Origin: Acidilutibacter cellobiosedens
Lineage (GTDB): Bacteria > Bacillota > Clostridia > Tissierellales > Acidilutibacteraceae
Length of the DNA: 64,000 nt
Assembly: GCF_004103715.1 (NCBI RefSeq)
Contig: NZ_CP035282.1
Coordinates: 1,230,673 to 1,294,672 of the forward strand
Direction of reading: 5' to 3'
Position numbers and translations under genes: made by a program
Notes under the pieces: generated by a model
The model's input: the letters and a program-made list of their open reading frames with translations, nothing else
Told to the model about the DNA's origin: nothing
Database searches by the model: none
Shown here: piece by piece, positions 53,215-63,322 of the stretch
How the letters are laid out: each line of letters begins with the position of its first letter
How positions within the stretch are numbered: the first letter of the stretch is position 1

Positions 53215-55307
53215 TATTTCCCCTCCTTATCTGATTCGTATTTTTTTATATAATCCATAATTTCTTTTGGATTGACAGCTTTGTCCAATACATCATAAAA
53301 TCCGTTATTTTCGAGCAGTTCTACCAATTCTGACATTGTACGGATATGACTGTTATTATCTACGGCACTGAGACAGAAAATATATTTCACAGGATCATTA
53401 TCCTTGTTTCCAAATTTAATAGGTTCTTGAAGTGTGGTAATGCCTATTGCAATTTCTTTTGCACCTGTTTCCGGCCTTGCATGAGGCAGGGCGACATGTT
53501 TTGTAATAACCATATAGGGAGATAATTTTGCGGCATTTACCATTGCATCTATATAATTTTCAGTTATCTTGCCATTTTCAAGTAATACAGAAGCTGATTT
53601 TCTGATGGCCTCCTCTAAATCCTTGGCAGGTATTCTTAGTTTGATTAGCTTTTCATTAGTAAGGTCACTTAGCATGAGTCCTTCATCTCCTTTAAACGTA
53701 AAAGTGTCTGTTTGTGTAAAGTAGGATAACAATTCATTGGAAAGCATACTTTCTGAAATTATTTTTGTATGCTTTTTGATTATATTCATAACTTCATCTA
53801 TTTTCGGTTGTCTTAAAAAAACGTCACCTAATTGAATATATACTTCTCTGGTGAGTTTATATTTTTCTTTCTGAGTCATAACAGGACTGACTTTGATTAT
53901 TGGAGCATTTATTTCTAAAACTGCCGGATTATAATTAGTAGTAAATACAATATCTATTGGCTCAACAACAGACTTTATTTTGGAGGATTCAAGAGGAGGC
54001 AGAAAATTTAATTCCGGAAATAAATTCACGAGTTCCTTATACAAGATTACGGAACTTCCGACTCCGTTTGAACAAACAATCAAAGCTGTTTTTTTCTTTA
54101 TAACTTCATAATCCTTTTTGTCGAAAAATATAGCGGCACAATGCAAAGTCAAATATGCTAATTCCTCTTCCGGTATTTCCTCTCCAAACAGTCCGCAGAA
54201 TTCTTTCATAACATTACTTACAATCTTATAAAATAATTTGTATTCCTCTTTTATCTTTTCACATAGAGGATTGGAAATTGGAAGTTTGAATAATAGCCTA
54301 TAATAAGCAGGTCTAAAATGCGAGTAAATTTGTTTGAATATTTTTTTGCGGTTTATATAATAAATTCCGCTTATAGATTCAAATTTTATCATTATACTGT
54401 TTACAATTTTGGAAATTACATATCTGTCTTTTGTATCCTCATTGATGTTTCCAACGGATATTCCTAAAATCCAAGCACTAATATACATAATGTCAAATGG
54501 ATGAATTTTATCTTTGATATTGTAGACTTCCAATAATTCTTCAGTAAATTTGTATTCTTTCATAGAATTCATTACAGTGATATTTGGTATATCCGGATTA
54601 TTGGCAATATTATCCTGATTTGAAACCATCCTTGATTTTAAGAAGATAAATATATAAACAAATTCCGCAAGCCTATCTTCTACAAACGTGATTTTGTATT
54701 TCTTAACAAGTTTCGATATTATTTCTTTTGAAGATTCAAAGGTGCCAAGTTTATATTCATCTATAAAAAGGTCAAATACCTTTGGATTATCACCATTTGA
54801 TAAGGTTTGGCTGATACTTTTAATCATTGTTCGTCTTATATTCATCTCTGACCCAGACAAATAATATCCTCTGATACGATTATATTTAATTTGGATATTT
54901 TCTTTTTTCAGCTCCGGGATCAAGTTCTTAAAATCAAGATATACAGTAGACCTGCTTACTTTCATTGAATCTATAAAATGGTTTATAGACAAATAATCCA
55001 TATTTATAAATAACATGAGATACATATATAGGAGCCTTTCAGTCTTGCTGAAATAATAAGTAGCTCTGGAATAATTTTTATCTATTAATTCTTTAATTGC
55101 CGTTTTAGTATCTTGCTGAACAATTATATTTCTACTCGAATTAAGAGAAATGGTAGGTACTTTTATTCCTCTCAGCATATGGTTGATTTTATTGAGTCTA
55201 TAAGTAATTTGACGTTTTGAAGAATTTGTTTCTTCTTCTAATTCTTTTAAAGTTATAATTGTACTGTTCAATAAAATGTTAAGCATCGATATAATTTTTT
55301 TATCCAT
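53214..55307 (-). CDS. BglG-family PRD regulator with C-terminal PTS IIA domain
   Basis: About 697 residues: an N-terminal HTH pair (LKELEEETNSSKRQITYRLN; INHFIDSMKVSRSTVYLDFK), two PRD modules (about 180-400), a IIB-like domain (ALIVCSNGVGSSVILYKEL, about 410) and a C-terminal IIA domain with the phospho-His in TKHVALPHARPE (about 605). It is both the regulator of this PTS operon and its likely IIA phosphodonor, since no separate IIA gene is present. The start is ATG 55307; a 13-codon frame overlaps it upstream. Confidence 0.85.
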   Translation of the reverse strand: MDKKIISMLNILLNSTIITLKELEEETNSSKRQITYRLNKINHMLRGIKVPTISLNSSRNIIVQQDTKTAIKELIDKNYSRATYYFSKTERLLYMYLMLFINMDYLSINHFIDSMKVSRSTVYLDFKNLIPELKKENIQIKYNRIRGYYLSGSEMNIRRTMIKSISQTLSNGDNPKVFDLFIDEYKLGTFESSKEIISKLVKKYKITFVEDRLAEFVYIFIFLKSRMVSNQDNIANNPDIPNITVMNSMKEYKFTEELLEVYNIKDKIHPFDIMYISAWILGISVGNINEDTKDRYVISKIVNSIMIKFESISGIYYINRKKIFKQIYSHFRPAYYRLLFKLPISNPLCEKIKEEYKLFYKIVSNVMKEFCGLFGEEIPEEELAYLTLHCAAIFFDKKDYEVIKKKTALIVCSNGVGSSVILYKELVNLFPELNFLPPLESSKIKSVVEPIDIVFTTNYNPAVLEINAPIIKVSPVMTQKEKYKLTREVYIQLGDVFLRQPKIDEVMNIIKKHTKIISESMLSNELLSYFTQTDTFTFKGDEGLMLSDLTNEKLIKLRIPAKDLEEAIRKSASVLLENGKITENYIDAMVNAAKLSPYMVITKHVALPHARPETGAKEIAIGITTLQEPIKFGNKDNDPVKYIFCLSAVDNNSHIRTMSELVELLENNGFYDVLDKAVNPKEIMDYIKKYESDKEGK

Positions 55308-55341
55308 ATTCAACAAATCCCCATTTCTCGTAAAAATTCAT
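55300..55341 (-). CDS. Upstream short frame MNFYEKWGFVEYG coupled to the PTS regulator
   Basis: A strong ribosome binding site (GGGAGGTG) lies 5 nt before an ATG opening a 13-codon frame whose last codons overlap the regulator start (TATGGATAA). The regulator itself has a poorer site (GGGGA, 10 nt away). This suggests translational coupling or leader-peptide control. Confidence 0.5.
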   Translation of the reverse strand: MNFYEKWGFVEYG

Positions 55342-55612
55342 TAAATCACCTCCCTTATGAATTTAGAATCTTAATGTTTCTATATATTTATAATATCTTT
55401 AAAAAGGTATCGTTTTCAATTTGATTTGAGTTTAACTTTTGTTTTGAATATGCTCAAAGATTGGATTATGTTTAAAAAATCCCAGCATTATGAGAATAGT
55501 GGTTCCAGACATTAGAAAAATATTTCAGAAGCATTTAATAAAATTTTAAGAAAAAATTAATAAATCTTAAATATCTTAAAAGTATAATTTAAGAAAAAGG
55601 GGAGGAGATTAG

Positions 55613-55696
55613 ATGAAGAGGACTTTAGAGTTTATTATTAAAACCGCTATTGTTGTTATATGTATATTAATAATATTTTATTTGAAAAATCGATAG
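55613..55696 (+). CDS. 27-residue single-span membrane peptide
   Basis: A ribosome binding site GGGGAGGAG precedes a frame starting MKRTLEFIIKTA and ending IIFYLKNR, a single hydrophobic helix with basic ends. It lies 127 nt upstream of the two-component system. The rest of the 55342-55823 gap holds promoters for the divergent transcripts and no other gene. Its role is unknown; small membrane peptides often modulate a nearby kinase or transporter. Confidence 0.5.
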   Translation: MKRTLEFIIKTAIVVICILIIFYLKNR

Positions 55697-55823
55697 GAAA
55701 ATGGACATATTAATAATGAAGAGCATTATAGTCCTTAAAAAAAGCGAATATTATTGCAAAGGGTAAAGCCTATTGATATACTGAAAATATAAGGCTTTTT
55801 AATAGAAGAAGGGGAATGAGGGA

Positions 55824-56522
55824 ATGAAAAAAGAGAAAATTTTGGTTGTGGAAGATGAGAAAGAGATATCGGATTTAATTGAAATATATCTTGTTAATGA
55901 TGGATATGAAGTATTAAAGGCTTATAACGGAGAGGAAGCATTAAATATATTAAAAAATGAAAGAGTTCACCTTATAGTTTTAGATATTATGATGCCGGGA
56001 ATGGATGGATTGGAAGTATGCAGAAGAGTAAGGGAAAATAACAATATTCCCATACTTATGCTAAGTGCAAAGTCTGAAGATATGGATAAGATATTGGGAC
56101 TTACCACAGGGGCTGACGACTATCTTACGAAACCTTTTAATCCCCTTGAACTTCTTGCTCGGGTTAAGTCCCAATTAAGAAGGTATATATATTTAAATCC
56201 TAACAGTGAGATAAATGATGATAATGATATAAATATAAAAGGGCTTACAATTAATAAAAAGACTCATGAAGTGACAGTATATGGTAGAAAAGTAGATCTT
56301 ACTCCCATTGAATTTGACATTCTTGCCCTTTTATCTCAAAATCCGGGAAGAGTTTTTAGCGGAGAGGAAATATTCAAAGAAATATGGAAAGAAAAGTATT
56401 TTGAAGGGAACAATACTGTTATGGTACATATAAGAAAAATTAGGGAAAAGATTGAAGATAATCCAAGGCAACCTCAGTTTATAAAAACGGTATGGGGGGT
56501 AGGATATAAAATTGAAAACTAA
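55824..56522 (+). CDS. OmpR/PhoB-family response regulator
   Basis: 232 residues: a receiver domain with acidic pocket (VVEDEKE, Glu10/Asp11), phosphoacceptor Asp54 in VLDIMMPGMDG, Lys in YLTKPFNPLELLARV, and a C-terminal winged HTH (ending TVWGVGYKIEN). It resembles VanR-like regulators. It overlaps the sensor kinase by 11 nt and is upstream of a heterodimeric ABC exporter that it may control. Confidence 0.9.
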   Translation: MKKEKILVVEDEKEISDLIEIYLVNDGYEVLKAYNGEEALNILKNERVHLIVLDIMMPGMDGLEVCRRVRENNNIPILMLSAKSEDMDKILGLTTGADDYLTKPFNPLELLARVKSQLRRYIYLNPNSEINDDNDINIKGLTINKKTHEVTVYGRKVDLTPIEFDILALLSQNPGRVFSGEEIFKEIWKEKYFEGNNTVMVHIRKIREKIEDNPRQPQFIKTVWGVGYKIEN

Positions 56523-57603
56523 ATTTTTTAAGAGTATCCGTTGGAGGATAATATTTCTTTTTTTCGCGAGTGTCATTACCGCTGTTTTTTGTGTATTGTT
56601 TTTACTCCTGATAGCTTATAACCTTCCGAGATCCCTTCTCCTAAGACAAACCTTAAGTGTTATGAAATATAGTGTGGGAGTTACTCCCGTTGTAATTTTT
56701 GTCGGTACGATACTATTTGTTTTTTTCTTTTTTATCTATATGCAGAGAATGGTTAAATATATTGAAGAAATTAACAGAGAAATTAAAGTTATTTCTCAGG
56801 GGCAACTTGAATCTCATATTCCCGTTAAATCCGATGATGAACTGGGGGAATTAGCGAAAAGCATTAATTTAATGGCTTCTCAGCTAAAAAATTCTATTGA
56901 GGAAGAAAGAAATGCGGAGAAAACCAAAAATGAATTAATTACAAGTGTGTCCCACGATTTACGGACTCCTCTCACGTCAATATTAGGATACCTGGGACTA
57001 ATATCTAATGATGATTATAAAGATGAAATAACTATGAGGTATTATGTTGATATTGCTTATAATAAAGGAAAAGATTTGAAAAAAATGATAGATGAACTCT
57101 TTGAGTTTACAAAGTTAAATTACGGAGGGCTTAAAGTTGACTTAAAAAAGATTAATTTAGGTGAATTATTAGAGCAGTTGGCGGAAGAGTTTGTTCCGAT
57201 TTTTAAAGATGCGGGAATGAAATATAGATTGGATATTCCTGAAAAGAAGGTATTTATATTGGCAGATGGCCCTCTTTTAGTGAGAGTATTTGAAAATTTG
57301 CTCATTAACGCTGTGAGATATGGAAAAGAAGGAAAATATGTAGATATAAACCTTCGCCGAAACGGAGATGAAGCCATAGTCGATATAGTAAATTATGGAG
57401 AAATTATTTCCCAGAGGGATCTTCCATATATATTTGATAGATTTTACAGAGTTGAAAAATCCCGTTCTCAAAAAACAGGAGGAACGGGACTCGGACTGTC
57501 CATTTCCAAAAGCATAGTAGAACTTCATCATGGAAGCATTAAAGCTTTCAGCGGAGAGGACAAGACTACTTTTGAAGTAGCATTAAAATGTGAAAATTCA
57601 TAG
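56512..57603 (+). CDS. Membrane sensor histidine kinase
   Basis: 363 residues: two membrane segments (about 14-35 and 58-80) with a very short extracellular loop, HAMP (about 85-137), dimerisation/phosphoacceptor segment SVSHDLRTPLTSILGYL with His148, and an ATPase domain (NLLINAVRYG; TGGTGLGLSISKSIVELHHG). The start is a TTG overlapping the regulator gene. The small external loop is typical of intramembrane-sensing kinases linked to ABC exporters and antimicrobial-peptide response. Confidence 0.88.
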   Translation: MKTKFFKSIRWRIIFLFFASVITAVFCVLFLLLIAYNLPRSLLLRQTLSVMKYSVGVTPVVIFVGTILFVFFFFIYMQRMVKYIEEINREIKVISQGQLESHIPVKSDDELGELAKSINLMASQLKNSIEEERNAEKTKNELITSVSHDLRTPLTSILGYLGLISNDDYKDEITMRYYVDIAYNKGKDLKKMIDELFEFTKLNYGGLKVDLKKINLGELLEQLAEEFVPIFKDAGMKYRLDIPEKKVFILADGPLLVRVFENLLINAVRYGKEGKYVDINLRRNGDEAIVDIVNYGEIISQRDLPYIFDRFYRVEKSRSQKTGGTGLGLSISKSIVELHHGSIKAFSGEDKTTFEVALKCENS

Positions 57604-57617
57604 TTTGGTATGAAATA

Positions 57618-57662
57618 AAACATCTCTATTGCAGAATAGAATATTATGGAGATGTTTTTTTA
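57618..57662 (+). terminator. Terminator after the two-component system
   Basis: AAACATCTC pairs with GAGATGTTT, followed by TTTTTATT. Confidence 0.7.
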
Positions 57663-57665
57663 TTA

Positions 57666-57695
57666 TTGTTAATACTTATATTTCTATGTTATAAT
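57666..57695 (+). promoter_or_regulatory. Promoter of the ABC exporter operon
   Basis: TTGTTA, an 18-nt spacer and TATAAT lie about 35 nt before the first exporter gene, so the operon has its own promoter after the terminator. Confidence 0.55.
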
Positions 57696-57731
57696 TTAGT
57701 GGACTTTATAGATAATGTGGAGATGAGCATT

Positions 57732-59468
57732 ATGGATTTTCTGAAGAAGTACATAAGAATATATTGGAAAAAATATATAATAGTATTGATATTTCTTACT
57801 TTAGAGGCTATCTGTGATCTTCTTCAGCCGACTATTATGTCTAAAATTATTGATAATGGAGTGGCAGCTAAGAACTTGAACTATGTATTTCATATGGGAG
57901 GAATAATGCTCTTAGTAACAGTCATAGGAGCGGTTAATGCTGCTACGAGGAATATTATATCAAGTAGAGTATCCCAAAAATTTGGTACTGAGCTTAGAGG
58001 GGATTTATTCAAAAAAGTTCAGAGCTTTTCCTTTGATAATATCAATAAATTTCAAGGGGCGACTCTTATTACAAGGTTAACTAATGATGTAACCCAAGTT
58101 CAAAATTTTGCTCACGGAATGATGAGGATATTTGTAAAAGCGCCTATTCTCTGTATAGGAAGCCTTATAATGGCAGTACTTCTTAATCCCCCGATGGCTT
58201 TAATTCTTATAGGAGTAATCCCTGTTATCTTTTTTATAATATATCTTAATGTAAGAATAAGTTATCCGTTTTTTGTTAAAATACAAATTGCGTTAGATAA
58301 ATTAAATGAAGTTATGCGTGAGTACCTGTCGGGAGTCAGGGTAGTAAAGGCATTTAACAGATTTGCTTATGAATTGGATGAATTTAAAATATCCAATGAT
58401 AATTTAACCAATGCTTCAATTACAGGGATGAAAGTAGTTTCCATATTCAATCCTATAATAACATTAGTTATAAATTTAGGAATAGTTGTTATTCTTTGGA
58501 TGGGAGGCATCAAAGTTAACAACGGTTCAATGCAGGTAGGAAAGATAATAGCATTTATTAATTATATGACTCAAATTCTTTTTTCTTTGGTGATGATGTC
58601 CCATGTATTTACTATGTTCATAAGAGCAAAGGCTTCAGCAGAGCGTATAGGAGAAGTTTTTGACCAAGAAAATAGTTTAAGGGAAATCGACTCTCCTGCA
58701 GATGTTAAAAACATAAAAGGAAAAATTGAATTTAAAAACGTGGATTTTACTTACAGCGGAAGCTTAAATCCTGTTTTAAAAAATATCAGCTTTGTCTGTA
58801 ATCCGGGTGAGATGTTGGCAATAGTCGGTTCTACCGGCTCAGGAAAGACGAGTTTGATTAATTTAATTCCCCGGTTCTATGACGTTACTTCTGGAGAATT
58901 AAAAATAGACGAAATAAATGTGAATATGATGAATTTAAAGGAACTGAGAGATATTATAGCTATTGTTCCTCAGAAAACAATGCTTTTTTCAGGAAACATA
59001 TTAGAAAATATTAAATGGGGAAATGAAAATGCCTCTGTCGAAGAGGTACAAGATGCTGCTAAAATTGCTCAAGCTCATGAATTTATAATGTCCTTTCCTG
59101 AAAAGTATACTACTCAATTGGGGCAAGGGGGAGTTAATCTTTCGGGAGGCCAGAAACAGAGAATTTCTCTTGCCAGAGCTCTTCTCAAAAAGCCTAAAAT
59201 TCTTATCTTAGATGATTCAACAAGTGCGGTAGATATGACTACAGAAGGGAAAATAAGAAGAGGATTAAAATTATATTTGAAGAATACAACTTGTATATTT
59301 ATTGCTCAACGCATTACTACAATTAGGGAAGCCAACAGAATAATTGTCCTTGATAATGGTATGATATCGGCAATTGGAACTCATGAGGAATTAATGAAAA
59401 ATTCGGATATATATAAGGACATATATTACTCCCAGATGGGAAGGGAGGATGCAGAATATGGAAAATAA
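57732..59468 (+). CDS. Heterodimeric ABC exporter half with degenerate ATP site
   Basis: About 578 residues: a six-helix exporter membrane domain, then a nucleotide-binding domain with Walker A GSTGSGKT, signature LSGGQKQRISLARALL and Walker B ILILDD. The catalytic Glu after Walker B is Asp (LDDSTSAVD) and the H-loop His is Gln (IFIAQRITTI), the pattern of the non-catalytic half in BmrC/TM287-type exporters. The start is placed at ATG 57732, 9 nt after GTGGAG. It overlaps the partner gene by 11 nt. Confidence 0.85.
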   Translation: MDFLKKYIRIYWKKYIIVLIFLTLEAICDLLQPTIMSKIIDNGVAAKNLNYVFHMGGIMLLVTVIGAVNAATRNIISSRVSQKFGTELRGDLFKKVQSFSFDNINKFQGATLITRLTNDVTQVQNFAHGMMRIFVKAPILCIGSLIMAVLLNPPMALILIGVIPVIFFIIYLNVRISYPFFVKIQIALDKLNEVMREYLSGVRVVKAFNRFAYELDEFKISNDNLTNASITGMKVVSIFNPIITLVINLGIVVILWMGGIKVNNGSMQVGKIIAFINYMTQILFSLVMMSHVFTMFIRAKASAERIGEVFDQENSLREIDSPADVKNIKGKIEFKNVDFTYSGSLNPVLKNISFVCNPGEMLAIVGSTGSGKTSLINLIPRFYDVTSGELKIDEINVNMMNLKELRDIIAIVPQKTMLFSGNILENIKWGNENASVEEVQDAAKIAQAHEFIMSFPEKYTTQLGQGGVNLSGGQKQRISLARALLKKPKILILDDSTSAVDMTTEGKIRRGLKLYLKNTTCIFIAQRITTIREANRIIVLDNGMISAIGTHEELMKNSDIYKDIYYSQMGREDAEYGK

Positions 59469-61281
59469 GAATTCCGAGAAGATAGTACAAAATATCGGTC
59501 TTTCAGGAAGAGGACACAGAGGGCCGAGAAATATGGCTCCAATTGAAAAACCGAAGAATTTTAGTGAGACTATAAAGAGATTATGGGGATATTTTAAAGG
59601 GGAAAAGAGACTCTTGACATTTGTATTCTTATTGGTAGGTATAGATGTTGGAGTTGGACTTTTGGCACCATACCTTATAGGAAAAGCCATAGATAATATT
59701 TCTCCCGGAATTCATGCCGTTGATTTTAGGAATCTACGCATTATTGCCTTAGTACTTATATCAGTATATATTACCGACGGTGTTGTTATTTTTTTTCAAG
59801 GCTGGATAGTGGCAGGCGTTTCTCAAAGAATAGTTTCGGGTATGAGAAAGGTGCTGTTTGGAAAGCTTCAAAAATTACCGTTGTTTTATTTCGATACTCA
59901 CAGTAATGGTGAGATAATGAGTAGGCTTACCAATGATATTGATAATATAAGTACTACCATATCCCAATCGACTATTCAACTGATGTCTGGCGTTCTAAAC
60001 ATATTAGGCGCTCTTATAATGATGATTGTACTAAGTCCTTTACTTACAGTAGCATCATTAGTTACAGTACCTTTAGTCTTATTTCTGACACGGGGGATTG
60101 CTAAAAAAACTGAGATACTTTTTAAGGAACAACAAGATGTCCTGGGAAATTTAAATGGTCATATTGAAGAGTCCATATCGGGGATTCAGGTAATAAAATC
60201 CTTCAATAGAGAAGATAATATAATCAGATATTTTGAGAATATAAATACTCAATTATGTGAAGTGGGAACTAAAGCTCAAATATGGTCAGGATTTATTATG
60301 CCGATGATGAATGTAATCAACAATTTCGGTTTTGCGGTAGTTGCCGTATCGGGAGGAATTATGGCAGTAAAAAATATTATTACCGTAGGAATAATAGCAA
60401 GTTTTCTTAGTTATTCCAGACAGTTTTCAAGGCCTCTTAATGATTTGGCCAATATATTTAATACTCTTCAGTCGGCCGTGGCAGGAGCGGAAAGAGTTTT
60501 TGAGATACTTGACGAACAAGAGGAGATTGAAGACAGAGAGAATTCCCTGACGCTTCATGATGTAAAGGGAGATGTGGAGTTTAAAAACGTAAGTTTTGAA
60601 TATAAAAAGGGAATCCCCGTACTTAAAAATATAAATTTTAAAGTGGAAAGGGGAAGTACAATTGCGCTGGTAGGTCCTACGGGAGCCGGGAAAACTACTA
60701 TAGTCAATCTTCTTACAAGATTTTATGATGTAACGGAAGGTGAAATATTAATAGACGGAAAAGATATAAGGGATTATACCAGAGACAGCGTAAGAAGATG
60801 TTTTGGAATTGTACTCCAGGATACGTATCTTTTTTCAGGAACAATAAAGGATAATATTAAATATGGTAAAATAGATGCATCAGATGAAGAAATTAAAGAA
60901 GCGGCGATAATGGCTAATGCTCATCAATTTATAAATAGAATGCCTCAAGGGTATGACACCGTCCTGTTAGAAGGGGGAATTAATTTAAGCCAAGGAGAAA
61001 GACAGCTTATAGCTATAGCCAGGACAGTTTTGGCAAACCCGTCTATTCTGGTCTTAGATGAAGCTACTTCAAGTATTGACACGAGAACGGAGTTTAAAAT
61101 TCAGGAAGCAATGCTTAAAATCATGAAGAATCGTACTACATTTATTATAGCTCACAGGCTTTCCACTATTAAAGGTGCAGACGTAATAATGGTTGTTGAC
61201 GGAGGCCGAATTGTAGAAAGGGGAAGTCATGAAGAACTTATATCAAAAAAGGGAGAATACTACCGCTTATATCAAGGATAG
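59458..61281 (+). CDS. Heterodimeric ABC exporter half with consensus ATP site
   Basis: About 607 residues: a cytosolic N-terminal extension, a six-helix membrane domain, then the nucleotide-binding domain with Walker A GPTGAGKTT, Walker B VLDEATSSID and H-loop FIIAHRLSTI intact; the signature is LSQGERQLIAIAR with Q replacing G. Together with the previous protein it forms one exporter with a single active ATP site. The start is ATG 59458, 9 nt after AAGGAGG (an ATG at 59449 abuts the site). Substrate unknown; drugs or peptides are likely. Confidence 0.86.
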   Translation: MENKNSEKIVQNIGLSGRGHRGPRNMAPIEKPKNFSETIKRLWGYFKGEKRLLTFVFLLVGIDVGVGLLAPYLIGKAIDNISPGIHAVDFRNLRIIALVLISVYITDGVVIFFQGWIVAGVSQRIVSGMRKVLFGKLQKLPLFYFDTHSNGEIMSRLTNDIDNISTTISQSTIQLMSGVLNILGALIMMIVLSPLLTVASLVTVPLVLFLTRGIAKKTEILFKEQQDVLGNLNGHIEESISGIQVIKSFNREDNIIRYFENINTQLCEVGTKAQIWSGFIMPMMNVINNFGFAVVAVSGGIMAVKNIITVGIIASFLSYSRQFSRPLNDLANIFNTLQSAVAGAERVFEILDEQEEIEDRENSLTLHDVKGDVEFKNVSFEYKKGIPVLKNINFKVERGSTIALVGPTGAGKTTIVNLLTRFYDVTEGEILIDGKDIRDYTRDSVRRCFGIVLQDTYLFSGTIKDNIKYGKIDASDEEIKEAAIMANAHQFINRMPQGYDTVLLEGGINLSQGERQLIAIARTVLANPSILVLDEATSSIDTRTEFKIQEAMLKIMKNRTTFIIAHRLSTIKGADVIMVVDGGRIVERGSHEELISKKGEYYRLYQG

Positions 61282-61302
61282 CATAAAATATTTAAAAAGG
61301 AG

Positions 61303-63060
61303 ATGATACAAATTAATATTAAAGCTAATATATATCAAACATTAAAGGGGTTAAAAGCAAGCCTTAAAAGATTTCCTGTTACTATAATTACATCTGTTGT
61401 TTTAGTAATACTTCTTATAGCTCTTGAAGAAAGCAGATCTTATTGGCAGAAGGAAGAACTGGAAAATCTTACACAAATAATAATGGTTATAGCTTTAGGG
61501 CTTCCTCTTTTTACATCTATGAAATTCTTTTTAGAAAAGAAGGGAAAATACAACGGGATTTTTCAAATAATTCTTTTTGCTTTGGTAGGAATATTTTTAT
61601 TGTTATATTATTTCTTCCTGCTTAAAGATTTTAAAACGGTAAGCATATCAAGATATATAGGGATGAGTGTGTTTCTGTACGTCACGTTTTTATATATTCC
61701 CCGCCTCGGGAGAAGAGAAGATTATGAGTATTATATAATCAAAATATTTTCTTCATTTTTAATGACTCTTATTTACTCTTTTGTACTGTTTGCCGGAATT
61801 TCTCTGATACTTTTTTCCGTATCAAAATTGTTTTCCGTTAATATAGAGGGGAAAATATATTATTATGCATTTGTTATTATAGCAGGACTATTTTCCGTAC
61901 CATATTTTCTTGCAAAAATTCCTTTAATAAGTTCTAAGTTTTCCGATGAGAAATATTCTAAAGGACTTAAAATACTTTTATTATATATAGTAATTCCTTT
62001 AATTCTTATATACACTTTAATATTATATGTATATTTTGGGAAGATAGTTTTAACCCAGCAGTGGCCTATAGGTTTGGTGTCGAATTTGGTTTTGTGGTAT
62101 ACTACTTTAAGCATAGGGGTTATATTTTTGATATATCCCTTAAAAGTTGATAACAACTGGGCAAAATATTTTATAAATTGGTTTCCTAAAATTATTCTTC
62201 CGATTCTTATAATGATGTTTGTTTCTATGGGAATAAGAGTGAGAGCTTATGGAATTACTGAAAACAGATATTATGTGTTGGTGCTGGGAATATGGGTATC
62301 GGCTATAATGCTGTATTTTATATTTGCAAAGGAGAAAAGAAATATTATAATTCCCGTTACTTTCTCCGTAATAGTTTTGAATTCTATTTTTGGGCCTTTA
62401 AGCGGTTTTTCCGTATCCAAATACAGTCAAAACCGAAGATTTGTTCACATATTGGAGAAAAACAATATGATTGAAGACGGAAATATCGTGAAATCACAAG
62501 GAAGTATTTCTGCGGATGACAGAGCCGAAATCAGCAGTATATTGGATTATTTTGAAGATAATCACAGCCTTGAGGATATAAAATACCTTCCGTCAGGCTT
62601 TGCTATGGGAGATATGAATGAAGTACTGGGATTTTCATATGTTAAAAAAGCTTCCGACGGAAGAGGCGAATATCTGTATTACAGCAGCTATGAAAACGAG
62701 GGAGCCATAGATGTAAAAGATTATGATTATTTTATGGATTCAAATTCTTTATACAGAAAATCCCTTGAGGTCGAAGGCATTCGGGCGGAATATGATATAA
62801 ATTCCTTTGCATTTAGCCTTGTCAGAAACGGCAAAGTCATATACACTAAGGATTTAAACGAATACGGCCGGACAATATATGAAAACAATAAAAATACTGA
62901 GGGAAAATCCACCGATCCAGCCGAAATGACCTTTACGGATGAAAATGACGATTTTAAAATCAAATATATAATCAGGAGTTTATCGGGAAAACTTGAAGGA
63001 GATCCAGCAAAATTTCATTTACAAAACATGGAGATAAATATCCTGTTGAAGATTAAATAA
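61303..63060 (+). CDS. DUF4153-family membrane protein
   Basis: 585 residues: about ten membrane segments in the first 370 residues and a soluble C-terminal part of about 210 residues (SADDRAEISSILDYFEDNHS; GDMNEVLGFSYVKKA). It resembles the DUF4153 family of unknown function. The ATG directly abuts the AAGGAG ribosome binding site; a start nine bases on would be an ATT, so initiation is unusual or the spacing is non-optimal. It is in line with the exporter genes (21-nt gap) and probably cotranscribed with them. Confidence 0.65.
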   Translation: MIQINIKANIYQTLKGLKASLKRFPVTIITSVVLVILLIALEESRSYWQKEELENLTQIIMVIALGLPLFTSMKFFLEKKGKYNGIFQIILFALVGIFLLLYYFFLLKDFKTVSISRYIGMSVFLYVTFLYIPRLGRREDYEYYIIKIFSSFLMTLIYSFVLFAGISLILFSVSKLFSVNIEGKIYYYAFVIIAGLFSVPYFLAKIPLISSKFSDEKYSKGLKILLLYIVIPLILIYTLILYVYFGKIVLTQQWPIGLVSNLVLWYTTLSIGVIFLIYPLKVDNNWAKYFINWFPKIILPILIMMFVSMGIRVRAYGITENRYYVLVLGIWVSAIMLYFIFAKEKRNIIIPVTFSVIVLNSIFGPLSGFSVSKYSQNRRFVHILEKNNMIEDGNIVKSQGSISADDRAEISSILDYFEDNHSLEDIKYLPSGFAMGDMNEVLGFSYVKKASDGRGEYLYYSSYENEGAIDVKDYDYFMDSNSLYRKSLEVEGIRAEYDINSFAFSLVRNGKVIYTKDLNEYGRTIYENNKNTEGKSTDPAEMTFTDENDDFKIKYIIRSLSGKLEGDPAKFHLQNMEINILLKIK

Positions 63061-63162
63061 GATTATTTAATGGATATTCAAGTATTTTATTAATTTTAAT
63101 AATTGACAGTATTTAAATTTTATGATATTTTAAATTTATATTAAAGAAAGGAGTGGTGTCTT

Positions 63163-63219
63163 ATGATGATGAGAATATATTTTAATTTTAATAACACTGC
63201 TCTTGGGATGTTGATTTAA
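63163..63219 (+). CDS. Leader peptide MMMRIYFNFNNTALGMLI
   Basis: A strong ribosome binding site (GAAAGGAG at 63146-63153) precedes an 18-codon frame ending at TAA, 103 nt before the RsgA-like gene. Short, strongly translated leader frames in front of ribosome-associated or resistance genes usually sense stalled ribosomes. Confidence 0.55.
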   Translation: MMMRIYFNFNNTALGMLI

Positions 63220-63240
63220 TTTCATATAAAATGATTTTTA

Positions 63241-63318
63241 TTACTCCCTGGGGCAGGATATAATTTTTTATGCTGTTTCACAGGGTATTTTTATGCCCAA
63301 AATAATAACTGGGGGTAA
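63241..63318 (+). promoter_or_regulatory. Leader hairpins with anti-Shine-Dalgarno pairing
   Basis: TTACTCCC (63241-63248) can pair with GGGGGTAA (63311-63318), which is the ribosome binding site of the next gene. Alternatives compete for the same bases: CCCTG (63246) with CAGGG (63281) followed by TATTTTT, and GGGCA (63251) with TGCCC (63294). Mutually exclusive folds are the hallmark of attenuation. Confidence 0.5.
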
Positions 63319-63322
63319 TAAA

